DNA from: Bacillota bacterium
GTDB lineage: Bacteria > Bacillota > Clostridia > DSM-8532
Assembly: GCA_023443745.1 (NCBI GenBank)
Contig: JAEZTB010000048.1
Coordinates: 248,001 to 312,000 of the forward strand
Length of the DNA stretch: 64,000 nt
Direction of reading: 5' to 3'
Below, in pieces: positions 9,181 to 18,443 of the stretch (the stretch's first letter is position 1; each line of letters begins with the position of its first letter). Under the pieces are notes generated by a model that saw only the letters and a list, made by a program, of their open reading frames with translations, was not told the origin of the DNA and searched no databases. The position numbers and the translations under genes were made by a program.

Positions 9181-10356
9181 TCATTCGCTTAGTTCCTGGC
9201 TGATTTTCCGATATTTTTCAAGGATGCGCATTTCTTCATTGCCAGAGGCAATAATGGGTTGATAATTATTTCTCCCGGCTTCAGAGGAGACTCGGGCTGG
9301 AATGATTTTATGCTCACTCCCAAGAATGGTCTTTTCCAGGGTGTCTATAGTTAGAACATGCTGATAAATAATGGTGTCCTTATCTTTGGGATTTGGCGCT
9401 CCGCCGAAGCAAAAATTACCAAGGCTATAAACAATATTCTTACCCTTATAGACCTCAAGGCCTTGAAGAACATGAGGATGGTGACCGACCACAAGATCTA
9501 CCCCATTATCTATGGCGAAATGGGCCATTCTCTTCTGAAGTGCATTAGGAAAGTAACTATTCTGGTCACCCCAATGGTAATTGGCAACAATAAAATCAAC
9601 CCCCTGCTCTCTCATCTCTTTTACATGTTTTTCGAGAAGCGCATTGGATCTTTTCTCATACTCCCAGCCCTTATAGCCTAAAAATCCAATTTCTATGCCC
9701 TTCATTCTCTTTATAAAATAGGTATCGAAATAGGTATAGGCGATTTGACCTCTGTTTAAGGTTTGAACTGTGTCTTCAAAGCCTTTTTCCAGGTAATCAA
9801 GGGAATGGTTGTTGGCAAGGGTAACGCCCTCAATGCTGCCCTTCACTAAAACATCAATATAGGATGGATCACCTTTGAAGCGATATTCCTTGACGGCTTT
9901 TTTTGTCGCTTTTGTAAAGGTGCCTTCAAAATTGATAAAGGTAAAATCATCCTGTGCAAACACGTTTTTAACACCCTGAAAGAAGTATGAGGGATCCTTC
10001 ACCTTCTTATAGACCTCATCAAAGGTATTCCACGTATACTTCTCATCGTCGCCAATGGTACAATCCCCTGCAAAGGAAAGGGTTAGCTTAAGAGCATCGG
10101 GGGTTGAAACTTCCGTGGAATGGGAATCCACGTTGTTAAGGGCTTGATGGCTTGCATCATCAGATGGCTGTGGCATATGATTAGGAGGTTGTGGGTTCAT
10201 CGAAACGGAAACGAAGCCGGGTGTCACCGGCTCTGTTGCAGCGGATAAAGCTATTGGGGTACTTATCATGCGGGACTCGGCCTTCAAAGGGAAAGAATAG
10301 GTAAAGATAGGCAATAGCCATAGCATGACTGTGGGAATAAGAAGCTGCTTCTTCAT
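9181..10356 (-). CDS. CapA-family (poly-gamma-glutamate capsule/PGA_cap) metallophosphatase-like protein
   Basis: A 391-residue exported protein: signal peptide about 1-27, a low-complexity Pro/Ser spacer to about 85, then a calcineurin-like phosphoesterase fold. Motifs seen: LSFAGDCTIGD (metal ligands), FINFEGTFT, GVTLANNHSLDY, NYHWGDQ and DLVVGHHPHVLQGLE followed by YSLGNFCFGG, all in the family order. CapA proteins are linked to surface poly-gamma-glutamate or other polymer handling. No capBC genes lie nearby, so it is probably one of the many stand-alone homologues of sporeformers. It is convergent with the serine hydrolase gene, four bases apart. Confidence 0.85.
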   Translation of the reverse strand: MKKQLLIPTVMLWLLPIFTYSFPLKAESRMISTPIALSAATEPVTPGFVSVSMNPQPPNHMPQPSDDASHQALNNVDSHSTEVSTPDALKLTLSFAGDCTIGDDEKYTWNTFDEVYKKVKDPSYFFQGVKNVFAQDDFTFINFEGTFTKATKKAVKEYRFKGDPSYIDVLVKGSIEGVTLANNHSLDYLEKGFEDTVQTLNRGQIAYTYFDTYFIKRMKGIEIGFLGYKGWEYEKRSNALLEKHVKEMREQGVDFIVANYHWGDQNSYFPNALQKRMAHFAIDNGVDLVVGHHPHVLQGLEVYKGKNIVYSLGNFCFGGAPNPKDKDTIIYQHVLTIDTLEKTILGSEHKIIPARVSSEAGRNNYQPIIASGNEEMRILEKYRKISQELSE

Positions 10357-10573
10357 AAGTCCACTTATTTAAAAAGTAATCTCATGCTATGTATAGTGGA
10401 CGACCATACAAAAAAGTACTTCTAAAAAATAAATGCAATAGCCTTAATTATTTTATCTCAACGGTTCCAAGGATATAGATTCTGTCCTTGCGGGAATTTT
10501 CCATGGCAAGGGCAATGCCCGGTCAAATCCACATCAATATTTTGTAATATTCTTACATCTTTTTGATATGGAA

Positions 10574-11032
10574 CTATTCAGCGGCGACATTAATTGAAAC
10601 AGTCCCAAGCCCTTCTATTTCAACGGGGACAACAATGGTAGATATTTTATTTGATATTTCTATTTTTTCTCCTGTCAACAAAGACGGCGGTGTAATATCG
10701 ATACTGATTCCCTTTTTAGCAAATATAGTGCTTGCATTGCCCATAATCATGTTTCCCATTTCAGATACTGCACTCTTGCTGATTTCATCCAGTTCCGAAA
10801 TGGCCATGCCGCCCATCATGGCAGAAGCAACTTTTTTTGCTGTCTCTATTGAAAGCTCAAAGCACACTTGCCCCTTAATTTTTCCAACCACTCCAATCAT
10901 GATAACCACTTGATCTACAGAAAGAGGAGAATTCCTCAAATAGACTTTACCAAGCTTTGATTCACTGCCGCATAGCATTTTAATTACGGATTGAGATGCC
11001 TCTATAAATGGATTGATGTATTCTACGTTCAT
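10574..11032 (-). CDS. cheX: Chemotaxis phosphatase CheX
   Basis: A 152-residue cytoplasmic protein of the CheC/CheX/FliY phosphatase family that dephosphorylates CheY-P. The single CheX-type catalytic signature is present in SEMGNMIMGNA near residue 90 (Glu and Asn at the E-x2-N spacing). The Gly-rich strand GVVGKIKGQVCFEL and the C-terminal GLGTVSINVAAE fit CheX. It follows the EAL phosphodiesterase gene by 24 bases on the same strand, under the same c-di-GMP riboswitch. Its distance from the main che operon means CheY signal termination is controlled separately from kinase expression. Confidence 0.9.
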   Translation of the reverse strand: MNVEYINPFIEASQSVIKMLCGSESKLGKVYLRNSPLSVDQVVIMIGVVGKIKGQVCFELSIETAKKVASAMMGGMAISELDEISKSAVSEMGNMIMGNASTIFAKKGISIDITPPSLLTGEKIEISNKISTIVVPVEIEGLGTVSINVAAE

Positions 11033-11056
11033 TGATGCTCCTCCACTTTAGTTTGT

Positions 11057-11782
11057 TTAGCCTTCTGCTAACAAAGTTCCTACAGGTGATGGTCTTCCGA
11101 GCAAATAGCCCTGTGCGTATGTTATTCCCAGGTGTTTTGCCGCATTTAAATCCTCTCTTGTCTCAATGCCTTCAATGATGATTTCTGCTGCATCTGAAAG
11201 TAAGTCTACCAGGCTCCTGACAGTTTTCTGTTTACGCGAGCTACAAGATAGATTTTCTGAAAAATATCTGTCCAGCTTAATAAAATCCGGATCCAATTCA
11301 ATCCATTGACGAAGAGAAGAATATCCTGCCCCCATATCATCCAGTGCAATTTTTACGCCCCTGGCCTTAAGCCATTTGATCACCGTTTGAAGTGTACACC
11401 AGTCCATAATCTCTTCATTTTCCAATATCTCCAGTACCACAGGCAACAGAGGAGGGACATGTGCATCCCACCAGGATAAGAAGTTATTATCCAGCAGTGT
11501 TGACGGAAATATGTTTAGAAACAAAAGGGAAGTCTGATTCTTAAATTTTTCAATGGCACTTTTAATTGAATTAAGATCAAGAATATTTCGGCATCCTTTT
11601 TTCTCAGCATCATTAAAAATATCTACCGGTGAAACATGTAACTGCGTCGGATCACGCAAAAGCGCTTCATACCCTATTACAACTTGATCCGTCAAGCGGT
11701 GAATGGGCTGAAACCAATGAGTTATTGAGTATTCAAACTCATTCCCATTATTTTGAGTAGCCCGCAACTTAATCCCCTCCAT
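11057..11782 (-). CDS. Stand-alone EAL-domain cyclic-di-GMP phosphodiesterase
   Basis: A 241-residue protein that is almost only an EAL domain. Catalytic-site motifs are intact: YEALLRD (the EAL signature), LFLNIFPS (metal-binding Asn), LEILENEEI, IALDDMGAGYSSL (the DD pair and loop), DFIKLD (catalytic Lys), IIIEGIET and YAQGYLLGRP. It is therefore expected to hydrolyse c-di-GMP to pGpG. No membrane, GGDEF or receiver domain is present, so activity is probably set at expression level. A c-di-GMP-I riboswitch and terminator sit directly upstream, giving a feedback loop between product and enzyme. Its ATG at 11782 lies right after the terminator T-tract, with weak ribosome binding overlap. Confidence 0.9.
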   Translation of the reverse strand: MEGIKLRATQNNGNEFEYSITHWFQPIHRLTDQVVIGYEALLRDPTQLHVSPVDIFNDAEKKGCRNILDLNSIKSAIEKFKNQTSLLFLNIFPSTLLDNNFLSWWDAHVPPLLPVVLEILENEEIMDWCTLQTVIKWLKARGVKIALDDMGAGYSSLRQWIELDPDFIKLDRYFSENLSCSSRKQKTVRSLVDLLSDAAEIIIEGIETREDLNAAKHLGITYAQGYLLGRPSPVGTLLAEG

Positions 11783-11809
11783 AAAAAAATAAGCAACATT
11801 TGAGTTGCC
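11783..11809 (-). terminator. Riboswitch-associated intrinsic terminator before the EAL gene
   Basis: Read on the minus strand: GCAAC, a six-base loop, GTTGC, then TTATTTTTTT ending at the EAL start codon. The 5' arm (with preceding GG) is complementary to the GGTTGCC at the 3' end of the c-di-GMP aptamer, so a mutually exclusive antiterminator is possible. Confidence 0.8.
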
Positions 11810-11875
11810 TATTGTGTCATGGCAAGGATAAGGCTAAAGCTCCAGACTTTCCCCTATACTTGTAACTACATAAAT

Positions 11876-11958
11876 GGCAACCCAACCGTCATACATTTAA
11901 ATATCCCTAAATGCTATAGACTTGTGGCTTTGCGTCTCCACCTTTCGATGGATTTGCC
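11876..11958 (-). promoter_or_regulatory. Cyclic-di-GMP-I (GEMM) riboswitch aptamer upstream of the EAL gene
   Basis: On the minus strand the aptamer begins GGCAAATCCATCGAAAGGTG, with the GAAA tetraloop hairpin, continues with GGAGACGCAAAGCC (the conserved core) and a second helix, and closes with GGTTGCC. These are the defining GEMM-I elements in the right order and spacing. Downstream lies a terminator (11783-11809) whose 5' arm could pair with the closing strand. By that pairing, ligand binding would favour termination (an OFF switch), though direction is inferred. It controls the EAL phosphodiesterase and cheX. Confidence 0.9.
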
Positions 11959-12027
11959 TTTTTCATTTTTTCTCTTCATGATAAAATTTCTCTATCTCAA
12001 AGTAGAATTTTACCATTTTTATATACC

Positions 12028-12055
12028 ATTCTATCATAAATTCGTCATGGTTCAA
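12028..12055 (-). promoter_or_regulatory. Candidate promoter for the EAL-cheX transcript
   Basis: TTGAAC (12055-12050) and TAGAAT (12033-12028) are spaced by 16 bases on the minus strand, about 70 bases ahead of the c-di-GMP aptamer. It is a sigma-A-like match only; the region is AT-rich and chance matches are common. Confidence 0.3.
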
Positions 12056-12103
12056 CATATTTTTCCCTTTTTTATGGTATTTTTTAAACTATAATTACCA
12101 TGT

Positions 12104-13132
12104 TCATCTTAACAACGAATATAGGATAGTGGGTATATCATTAAGAGGAGCCTGTTTTTCAACAGCTCCGATGTTATAGGCTACCTTTGGCATTCCATAA
12201 ACCACCGAGGATTTTTCATCCTGCCCGATGGTCCTTGCACCTTTTCTCCGCATTGATAAAAGACCTTTGGCACCATCATAGCCCATTCCGGTAAGAATAA
12301 TTCCGATAGCATGACTGCCATATTGCTCTGCAACAGATTCAAATAAGACATCGACGGAAGGGCAATGACCATTCACCTTATCTCCTTGAAAAACCTCAGC
12401 TATAAACCTTTCCCCTGACTTCTTGATTTTCATATGTGCATTACCCGGAGCTATTAGAACCTTCCCCTTTTCCACCTGGTCGCCAGTCCGGGCTTCCTTA
12501 ACTTCTAACTGGGTTGAATTACTGAGCCTGTCAGCAAACATTTTTGAAAAAATCGGGGGTATATGCTGCACAACAACAATGCCGGGTATACTTGGCGGCA
12601 ATGCTTTCAATACATGATAAATAGCCTCTGTTCCTCCTGTAGAAGCGCCCATTGCTATTATCTTGTTGCTCGTATAGCTCCCCGCCTTCCCCCCTGGCTC
12701 CTTTACAAGATGCTCGGGCTTCATGTTTAGCAGATTTGCCATAGACGCAATTTTTATTTTCACAATCAAATCTTTTAAAAAAGCTGCCACATTATTGACC
12801 GATCTCACATCAGGCTTTGTGACAAAGTCTACAGCTCCCGCGCTCAAAGCCTCGAATACAGCCTCGCTTACCGAACTGACCACTACAACAGGCAGCGGGT
12901 ACTGGGGTAAGAGCCGACCAATGAACTCAATCCCATTCATTTTAGGCATCTCTATATCACAGGTTATAACATCGGGGTCAAATTCAATAATTTTGTCTCT
13001 TGCTTCAAAGGGATCATTGGCCGTAGCTACAACATCTATACTCGAATCAGAGGATATGCCTTTTGATAAGATTTCTCTAAATACCAAAGAATCATCCACA
13101 ACCAATACTCGTATTCTTTTTTTTGTAAGCAT
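12104..13132 (-). CDS. cheB: Chemotaxis methylesterase/glutamine deamidase CheB
   Basis: A 342-residue, two-domain protein. The N-terminal receiver has acidic pair D13-D14 and phosphoacceptor D59 (TCDIEMPKMNG). The C-terminal methylesterase has GASTGG (nucleophile Ser), VVQHIPP (catalytic His) and ILTGMGYDGAKG (catalytic Asp). CheB demethylates and deamidates chemoreceptors once phosphorylated by CheA. It is the last gene of the cheY-cheA-cheW-mcp-cheR-cheB run, starting five bases after the cheR stop. Confidence 0.96.
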   Translation of the reverse strand: MLTKKRIRVLVVDDSLVFREILSKGISSDSSIDVVATANDPFEARDKIIEFDPDVITCDIEMPKMNGIEFIGRLLPQYPLPVVVVSSVSEAVFEALSAGAVDFVTKPDVRSVNNVAAFLKDLIVKIKIASMANLLNMKPEHLVKEPGGKAGSYTSNKIIAMGASTGGTEAIYHVLKALPPSIPGIVVVQHIPPIFSKMFADRLSNSTQLEVKEARTGDQVEKGKVLIAPGNAHMKIKKSGERFIAEVFQGDKVNGHCPSVDVLFESVAEQYGSHAIGIILTGMGYDGAKGLLSMRRKGARTIGQDEKSSVVYGMPKVAYNIGAVEKQAPLNDIPTILYSLLR

Positions 13133-13137
13133 TCTAT

Positions 13138-13953
13138 CTATTCCTTTCTGTAGACAGCCGGCATAATGTACTTGTATTTTGTTTCATCGCGGTTAAGGGA
13201 TTCTGAATGCCCTATAAAGAGGTAACCGCCATACTCTGTTAAATCATAAAACTTATCGATCAATTTCTGCTTAGTCTGGGCATCGAAATAAATCATCACA
13301 TTCCTGCAGAATATGACATGGAATTTCTTTTTAAATGGAAAGACCGGCTCCATGAGATTGAAGTTTCTGTATATGACTTCATGCCTTATTCGATCAACAA
13401 GGATGCTGTTGCCATTGTCAAGCTTTTTAAAATAATTGAGTTTCCAATAAGAAGGCAATGGTGCAATTTCTTCATTGCTATATATACCTTTCCGGGCTTC
13501 TTCCAGAACTTTGCTCGAAATATCCGTAGCAAGCACCTTTGTGTCCCAGTAAATTTTCTCTTTACCCAAGACATCGTCTATAATCATTGCGAGGGTGTAG
13601 GGTTCTTCCCCGGTAGAACACCCCGCGCTCCATATCCGTAGATCCTTTTGATTTAAAATACCTTTGAGAAAGGGAAGCACTTTGTCCCTAAAATAAAAAA
13701 AGTGGTTGGCTTCCCTCATAAAGAAAGTATGATTGGTTGTGATTTTATCAATCAGGGTAATGACTGCATCTCCAGACTTATCTGATACTAGTGCATCATA
13801 ATAATCGGAAAAATTATTGAAGTTGTTTTGCATGAGCACACTTTGAAGCCTACCAGTCACAAGAGCTTGCTTTTCATCCTTCAGATAGATACCATAATTT
13901 GATTTTATGTAGTCTGCCAGCCTTTTAAATTCTTTGTCTGTAATGGTAATCAT
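13138..13953 (-). CDS. cheR: Chemoreceptor glutamate methyltransferase CheR
   Basis: A 271-residue methyltransferase. The helical N-terminal domain (1-75) is followed by an SAM-binding Rossmann fold with RIWSAGCSTGEEPYTLAM (motif I) and VIFCRNVMIYFD (motif IV/V), both diagnostic for CheR. It adds methyl groups to receptor glutamates, opposing CheB. The gene sits between mcp (83-base gap holding a small hairpin) and cheB. Confidence 0.96.
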   Translation of the reverse strand: MITITDKEFKRLADYIKSNYGIYLKDEKQALVTGRLQSVLMQNNFNNFSDYYDALVSDKSGDAVITLIDKITTNHTFFMREANHFFYFRDKVLPFLKGILNQKDLRIWSAGCSTGEEPYTLAMIIDDVLGKEKIYWDTKVLATDISSKVLEEARKGIYSNEEIAPLPSYWKLNYFKKLDNGNSILVDRIRHEVIYRNFNLMEPVFPFKKKFHVIFCRNVMIYFDAQTKQKLIDKFYDLTEYGGYLFIGHSESLNRDETKYKYIMPAVYRKE

Positions 13954-13981
13954 AGACGATCCAGCCTGCCTTTATCAGTAA

Positions 13982-14007
13982 AGGAGGGAGCTTTTGAGCA
14001 CCCTCCT
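13982..14007. other. Intra-operon hairpin between mcp and cheR
   Basis: AGGAGGG (13982-13988) and CCCTCCT (14001-14007) form a perfect 7-bp stem with a 12-base loop. There is no T-tract, so it is not a typical terminator; a message-stability or processing hairpin is possible. Confidence 0.4.
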
Positions 14008-14036
14008 GAACCTTATTCTTCTGTTACTCCTATAAA

Positions 14037-15878
14037 CTAGTACTTGCCGAATTCTCTATCACTTAATATGATCTTTTTTTCTTTTGCAACGGCAGCTTGG
14101 TTATTTATTTCTCCCATAGCCCTCAAATCGTTCTTTCTTTTTTCAGACATACTCTCAAGCATTTTTAGAACGTCCGGGCTAATATCTTCCAGCCTATCGT
14201 AAGATTTATTGGTTTTTTTCAAGTTAAAATCGCTGACCATTTCTCTCAAAAGCGCAGCCTGACTTGAGAGCTCCTCGCTCGCTGCCGCACTTTCTTCAGA
14301 TGTTGCCGAGTTATTTTGAACAACCTGTGATACCTGCATGATTCCCTGATTAATCTGTCCGATGCCTGTAGCCTGTTCATTAGATGCTACAGCAATATCA
14401 TTCACCAGGTTGGCTACCTTTTGTATGCCGGTTACTATTTCACTTAAAGCATCAGCGGTAGCTTTAGCGATCTTAGTACCATCTTCAACCTTCTTGATAG
14501 AGCCCTCTATCATATCTGTTGTTTCTTTGGCTGCATTGGCTGAACGTGCTGCGAGAGTTCTGACTTCTTCCGCAACCACTGCAAAGCCTTTGCCGTGCTG
14601 ACCGGCTCTCGCAGCTTCTACTGCGGCATTCAAAGCAAGGATATTGGTCTGGAAAGCAATGTCATCAATGACTTTAATAATTTTGTAAATATTGCTTGAA
14701 GACACATTGATCTCGTCCATGGCCTTAAGCATTTCCTTCATTTGGTTGTTGCCCTGTGCGGCATTTGTTTTGGCATCGCCGGCAAGCTCATTGGCCTTAT
14801 TGGCATTCTCGGCATTCAACTTTGTCTGGGAAGATATTTCTTCAAGTGAAGCAGTCAGTTCTTCTATTGAACTTGCTTGTTCTGTAGCTCCCTGTGAAAG
14901 AGCCATGCTTGAATCAGATACCTGTTTTGATCCTGCCGCCACTTGTTCCGAGGACGCAGAGATATTCGTTATCATCTCGTTTAATCCATGCAACAATTCA
15001 GAAAGTTTTTTACCAAGCAGGTCGTTCTCAGATCTGATATCAGCTTCTACGGTTAAATCTTTCGAAGCAATTCTTTCAACAACCAATGCCTGATCCCGTG
15101 TACTTGCAATTAAACTGCTAAAGGATTTTGCAAGCCTTCCTACTTCATCCTTGGTATTGACATCTAAGTTCACATTTACATCGCCCGCAGCCAACTTGTC
15201 GGCAACAGCGACCATTTTATTTACCGGTTTGCTTATAATACGGGATATAAAGATACCGAGTGAAATTGCAATGAGCACGCCGACAATAACTACGATAATC
15301 ATGACCAGAGAAGCAGTATTCGCCAGTTGTGTATTGCTCTCGGACCTTGCTTTTGCGGAAAGTGCATTATACTCTGTTAGCTTTGTTAAATAATCCTGCA
15401 GAGAAGTGCTCACAACCTTTGCGTCTTCCAGAAGCAAACTATCTATTTGTTTATACTGTCCTGCTTCTGATAATTCAACAGCCTTTTGCACAATAGCCTT
15501 ATACTTTTCCCACTCAGGCATTAATACATCATACTGCTTGCGGTCTTCTTCATTTATAATGCCTTCCCCATACTTTGTCAGACTATCGTCAATAGTGGCC
15601 ATAAAAGTATTGTATTTATCTTTAAATTCCTCATGCAAGCTGTCATCTTCCAATAGAGCCATTTCAGCCAAATTGTATCTCAATCTTTGATAGTACGTAG
15701 CCGCAGTGCCTGAATAAGCAAGCCCCAACGCATTTTCCTCATAAAGAAGCGTATCAGCCTTGTTTATATTATTCAGATTAATCAGACCGACAACTCCCAC
15801 CACGCCTGCGATAAGAGCAACAATAATAAAGCCTGTTATTAATTTTGAAGCTATTTTCAAATTATAAAACCATTGCAT
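14037..15878 (-). CDS. Methyl-accepting chemotaxis protein
   Basis: A 613-residue receptor. TM1 is at about 10-32 and TM2 at about 190-212, with an extracellular helical sensor of the four-helix-bundle type between them. A HAMP domain (ISRIISKPVNKMVAVADKLA) follows, then a long coiled-coil signalling domain with the conserved hairpin tip DIAFQTNILALNAAVEAARA. It is the only receptor in the operon, between cheW and cheR, so it is the obvious partner of this CheA/CheW set. The ligand is unknown. Confidence 0.95.
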   Translation of the reverse strand: MQWFYNLKIASKLITGFIIVALIAGVVGVVGLINLNNINKADTLLYEENALGLAYSGTAATYYQRLRYNLAEMALLEDDSLHEEFKDKYNTFMATIDDSLTKYGEGIINEEDRKQYDVLMPEWEKYKAIVQKAVELSEAGQYKQIDSLLLEDAKVVSTSLQDYLTKLTEYNALSAKARSESNTQLANTASLVMIIVVIVGVLIAISLGIFISRIISKPVNKMVAVADKLAAGDVNVNLDVNTKDEVGRLAKSFSSLIASTRDQALVVERIASKDLTVEADIRSENDLLGKKLSELLHGLNEMITNISASSEQVAAGSKQVSDSSMALSQGATEQASSIEELTASLEEISSQTKLNAENANKANELAGDAKTNAAQGNNQMKEMLKAMDEINVSSSNIYKIIKVIDDIAFQTNILALNAAVEAARAGQHGKGFAVVAEEVRTLAARSANAAKETTDMIEGSIKKVEDGTKIAKATADALSEIVTGIQKVANLVNDIAVASNEQATGIGQINQGIMQVSQVVQNNSATSEESAAASEELSSQAALLREMVSDFNLKKTNKSYDRLEDISPDVLKMLESMSEKRKNDLRAMGEINNQAAVAKEKKIILSDREFGKY

Positions 15879-15919
15879 AATTTGATCTCCTTTACAAATT
15901 AAATCGGTTTGCTTTCTCG

Positions 15920-16414
15920 TTATAATGCCTCGCTTAAATGCTCAATTTCATCTTCGGTAAGCAGTTTTTCACAATCCAGGAGCAGTTTCACATCATTTCC
16001 GACCTTCCCAATATTCTTGATATACCTGTTATTGAAGCCTGTGTTCATTTTTGGGGGCTCAACAATATCCTGTTCAGGAATTGTAAGTACTTCTGAAACG
16101 CTATCTACGATAAGACCAATTGATATGGTATTAATATCAATAACAATGACACAGGTCCTGTCGTTATATTCCCTTTGCTCCTTTTTGAAACGAAGTCGAA
16201 CATCCATAACAGGGATAATCTTTCCTCTTAAATTGATGATGCCTTTAATATACTCGGGCAGCTCCGGTATTTCTGTGATAGCCTGAATTCCGATAATCTC
16301 TGTGACATATTTGATTTCTATGCCATAGGTATCCTTGCCGAGCAAAAAGGTCAAAAATCGGCCCTTTTGTGTGTCCTCTTCCATATCCAAGTTTTTTTCA
16401 ACGACGTCAGCCAT
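15920..16414 (-). CDS. cheW: Chemotaxis coupling protein CheW
   Basis: A 164-residue CheW fold. Typical segments are YGIEIKYVTEIIG, ELPEYIKGIINLRGKIIPVMDVRLRF and GLIVDSVSEVLTIPEQDI. It couples receptor to the P5 domain of CheA. The C-terminal extension after NIGKVGNDVKLLLDCEKLL carries an acidic helix. It lies 21 bases after cheA and 41 bases before mcp in the same operon. Confidence 0.95.
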   Translation of the reverse strand: MADVVEKNLDMEEDTQKGRFLTFLLGKDTYGIEIKYVTEIIGIQAITEIPELPEYIKGIINLRGKIIPVMDVRLRFKKEQREYNDRTCVIVIDINTISIGLIVDSVSEVLTIPEQDIVEPPKMNTGFNNRYIKNIGKVGNDVKLLLDCEKLLTEDEIEHLSEAL

Positions 16415-16435
16415 TTTTTCATCTCCTTTCGTTTT

Positions 16436-18415
16436 TTAGCTTTCGAGTAGTCCCGCAATGTCGAGTATTAAGCTTATACTTCCATCGCCTAACAATGTAC
16501 AACCAGCTAACCCCCTCACTTTTTTTATATTCCTGATATAACTGGGTAAGGCCTTTACAACCACCTGCTGTTCCCCTATTAACCCATCAACGAAAAGGCA
16601 GAGGCCTTTGCCTTCATTTTCGACCATTACAATTATTCCGTCTGGAATATTGGTAATGTCAGTGTTTACTTTATAGACCTCATGCAGCCTCAGGACAGGA
16701 TAACACTCACCTCGAATCATGATCATTTCATTGCCGTCAGGATCGGTTATCAAATCTTTTTCTTTAGCTTTAAATGATTCCTTAATGCTGATAATAGGTA
16801 CTGTAAAGATCGATTTTCCAACCCTTACAATCATTCCGTTCATAATTGCAAGGGTCAGAGGAATTTTAAGGGTTATCATTGTACCTTCGTCTCTTATACT
16901 GTCTACTGTGACAGTTCCACCCACGGCACCTATGTTTTTCGTCACCACATCCATGCCGACACCACGACCGGAGAATTCTGTTACTTGGTCATTTGTAGAA
17001 AAGCCCGGGTGGAATATGCATGAGTATATCTCTCTGTCTGAAAGCTCGCTTTCGGATTTGTAAATAAGGCCGCTCTCTTTTGCCCTGGCCAGAATCTTAT
17101 CTTTGTTTAAGCCTCTGCCATCATCCTTCACAATAATCAGGACATCGCCCCCTGCATTTTTTGCTTCCAAGGTAACGGTTGCAGCTTCTGATTTGCCTTT
17201 TGCTTTTCTTTCCTCCGCTGATTCAATGCCATGGTCAATGGCGTTTCGGATAAGATGCATAAGCGGATCGGAGATGTGCTCGATTATGTTTTTATCAACC
17301 TCTGTTTCCTCTCCGATTATTTCGAGTCTCACTTCTTTTGACAGCTTTTTGGACATATCCCGGACAATTCTGTTCATTTTCTGCAAGGTAGTTGAAAGTG
17401 GAACCATTCTGATAGACATCGCTATATCCTGGAGCTCATCGATGATTTTTCTATGCTGCCTTGCAGCCTTTTGGAAATTATCCAGGCCCAATCCTGAAAG
17501 ATCGGTATTTTGTGTTACCATGGCCTCGGAAATAACCAGTTCACCGATTAAATCCATGAGCTTGTCCAATTTAACGACATTAACACTAATAATGCTCTGA
17601 TGGGAAGAAATCATTTGGGTATCTCGATCCGAACTTTTCTCATTTGTTTCGTCTTCTTGCAGCGTTTCCTTATTTTCCATTTCAACCAGCTCCAAATCCT
17701 TGAGGAAAATGGTTTGAGAAAAGAAATGGTGAATTTCCTCTAGAGAAAGGTCTGATGTAAACCAAATTTGGAAGCCTTCTTTCCGAATGATATCAATGCT
17801 GCTATCATTTTCATTAATATCTGCAGGGATATAGTAAACATCTTTGATAATAGCCTTGAGATTGTGGATTAAAGTGTATGCCCGAATGTTCTCCATTTCA
17901 CAGCCTGGCTCAAAGTAAACAACCGCTTTGAAACCTTTTCCGCACCTATGTCCTTCATCCATAGCAGTAGGCTGTTCTTTAACTTCATTCGAATCTGCTT
18001 TGTTATTGAGAGCTTTTAGCATCGATAAAAAACTCTTGATGTTGTCTATAAGTGAGGCCGCATCTCTTACCGGGTTATTTCCGTCATTAATTTCCTTCAT
18101 TTCAGCTTTGATAAAGTCAATGCTTTCCAGAACGATATCTGAAAGCCATAAACAATCTACACGCTCGGGTTTTTTTTCACGCAAGAAATAAAAGAGGTCT
18201 TCTACCTTATGTGCAAGACTGGATATACCATTAAAGTACATCATCGCAGAAGATCCTTTTATAGTGTGCATAATCCGGAAAATTTCATTAATTGCATTCT
18301 GTGTATAACAGCTTGATTTTTCACTGTCTAAAATTGCCTGTTCAAGCTGTTCAAGCAATTGGGTAGTTTCAAAAACAAACAACTCAAGCATGGGCTCATG
18401 GCTATAACCTGACAA
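16436..18415 (-). CDS. cheA: Chemotaxis histidine kinase CheA
   Basis: A 659-residue class II histidine kinase. Domains in order: P1 HPt with phosphorylated His50 (MHTIKGSSAMM); a P2-like region at about 160-250; P3 dimerisation helices at about 275-340; P4 ATPase with N-box HLIRNAIDHGIES, DDGRGLNKD and FSGRGVGMDVV; and a P5 CheW-like domain to the end. It passes phosphate to CheY and CheB. The gene is second in the operon, 28 bases after cheY, so the c-di-GMP riboswitch ahead of cheY should govern kinase level as well. Confidence 0.96.
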   Translation of the reverse strand: MSGYSHEPMLELFVFETTQLLEQLEQAILDSEKSSCYTQNAINEIFRIMHTIKGSSAMMYFNGISSLAHKVEDLFYFLREKKPERVDCLWLSDIVLESIDFIKAEMKEINDGNNPVRDAASLIDNIKSFLSMLKALNNKADSNEVKEQPTAMDEGHRCGKGFKAVVYFEPGCEMENIRAYTLIHNLKAIIKDVYYIPADINENDSSIDIIRKEGFQIWFTSDLSLEEIHHFFSQTIFLKDLELVEMENKETLQEDETNEKSSDRDTQMISSHQSIISVNVVKLDKLMDLIGELVISEAMVTQNTDLSGLGLDNFQKAARQHRKIIDELQDIAMSIRMVPLSTTLQKMNRIVRDMSKKLSKEVRLEIIGEETEVDKNIIEHISDPLMHLIRNAIDHGIESAEERKAKGKSEAATVTLEAKNAGGDVLIIVKDDGRGLNKDKILARAKESGLIYKSESELSDREIYSCIFHPGFSTNDQVTEFSGRGVGMDVVTKNIGAVGGTVTVDSIRDEGTMITLKIPLTLAIMNGMIVRVGKSIFTVPIISIKESFKAKEKDLITDPDGNEMIMIRGECYPVLRLHEVYKVNTDITNIPDGIIVMVENEGKGLCLFVDGLIGEQQVVVKALPSYIRNIKKVRGLAGCTLLGDGSISLILDIAGLLES

Positions 18416-18443
18416 TTAAATCCCCCCTCTAAAATGGACAATC

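Noticed and set aside
10435..10521. Minus-strand stretch that could encode a short protein tail (IALAMENSRKDR...), possibly a decayed gene end.
   Set aside because: A stop lies immediately upstream and nothing else of a gene is visible; too short to support.
10563..10913. Long plus-strand frames opposite che and other minus-strand genes.
   Set aside because: They mirror real genes and show no family motifs or ribosome binding sites.
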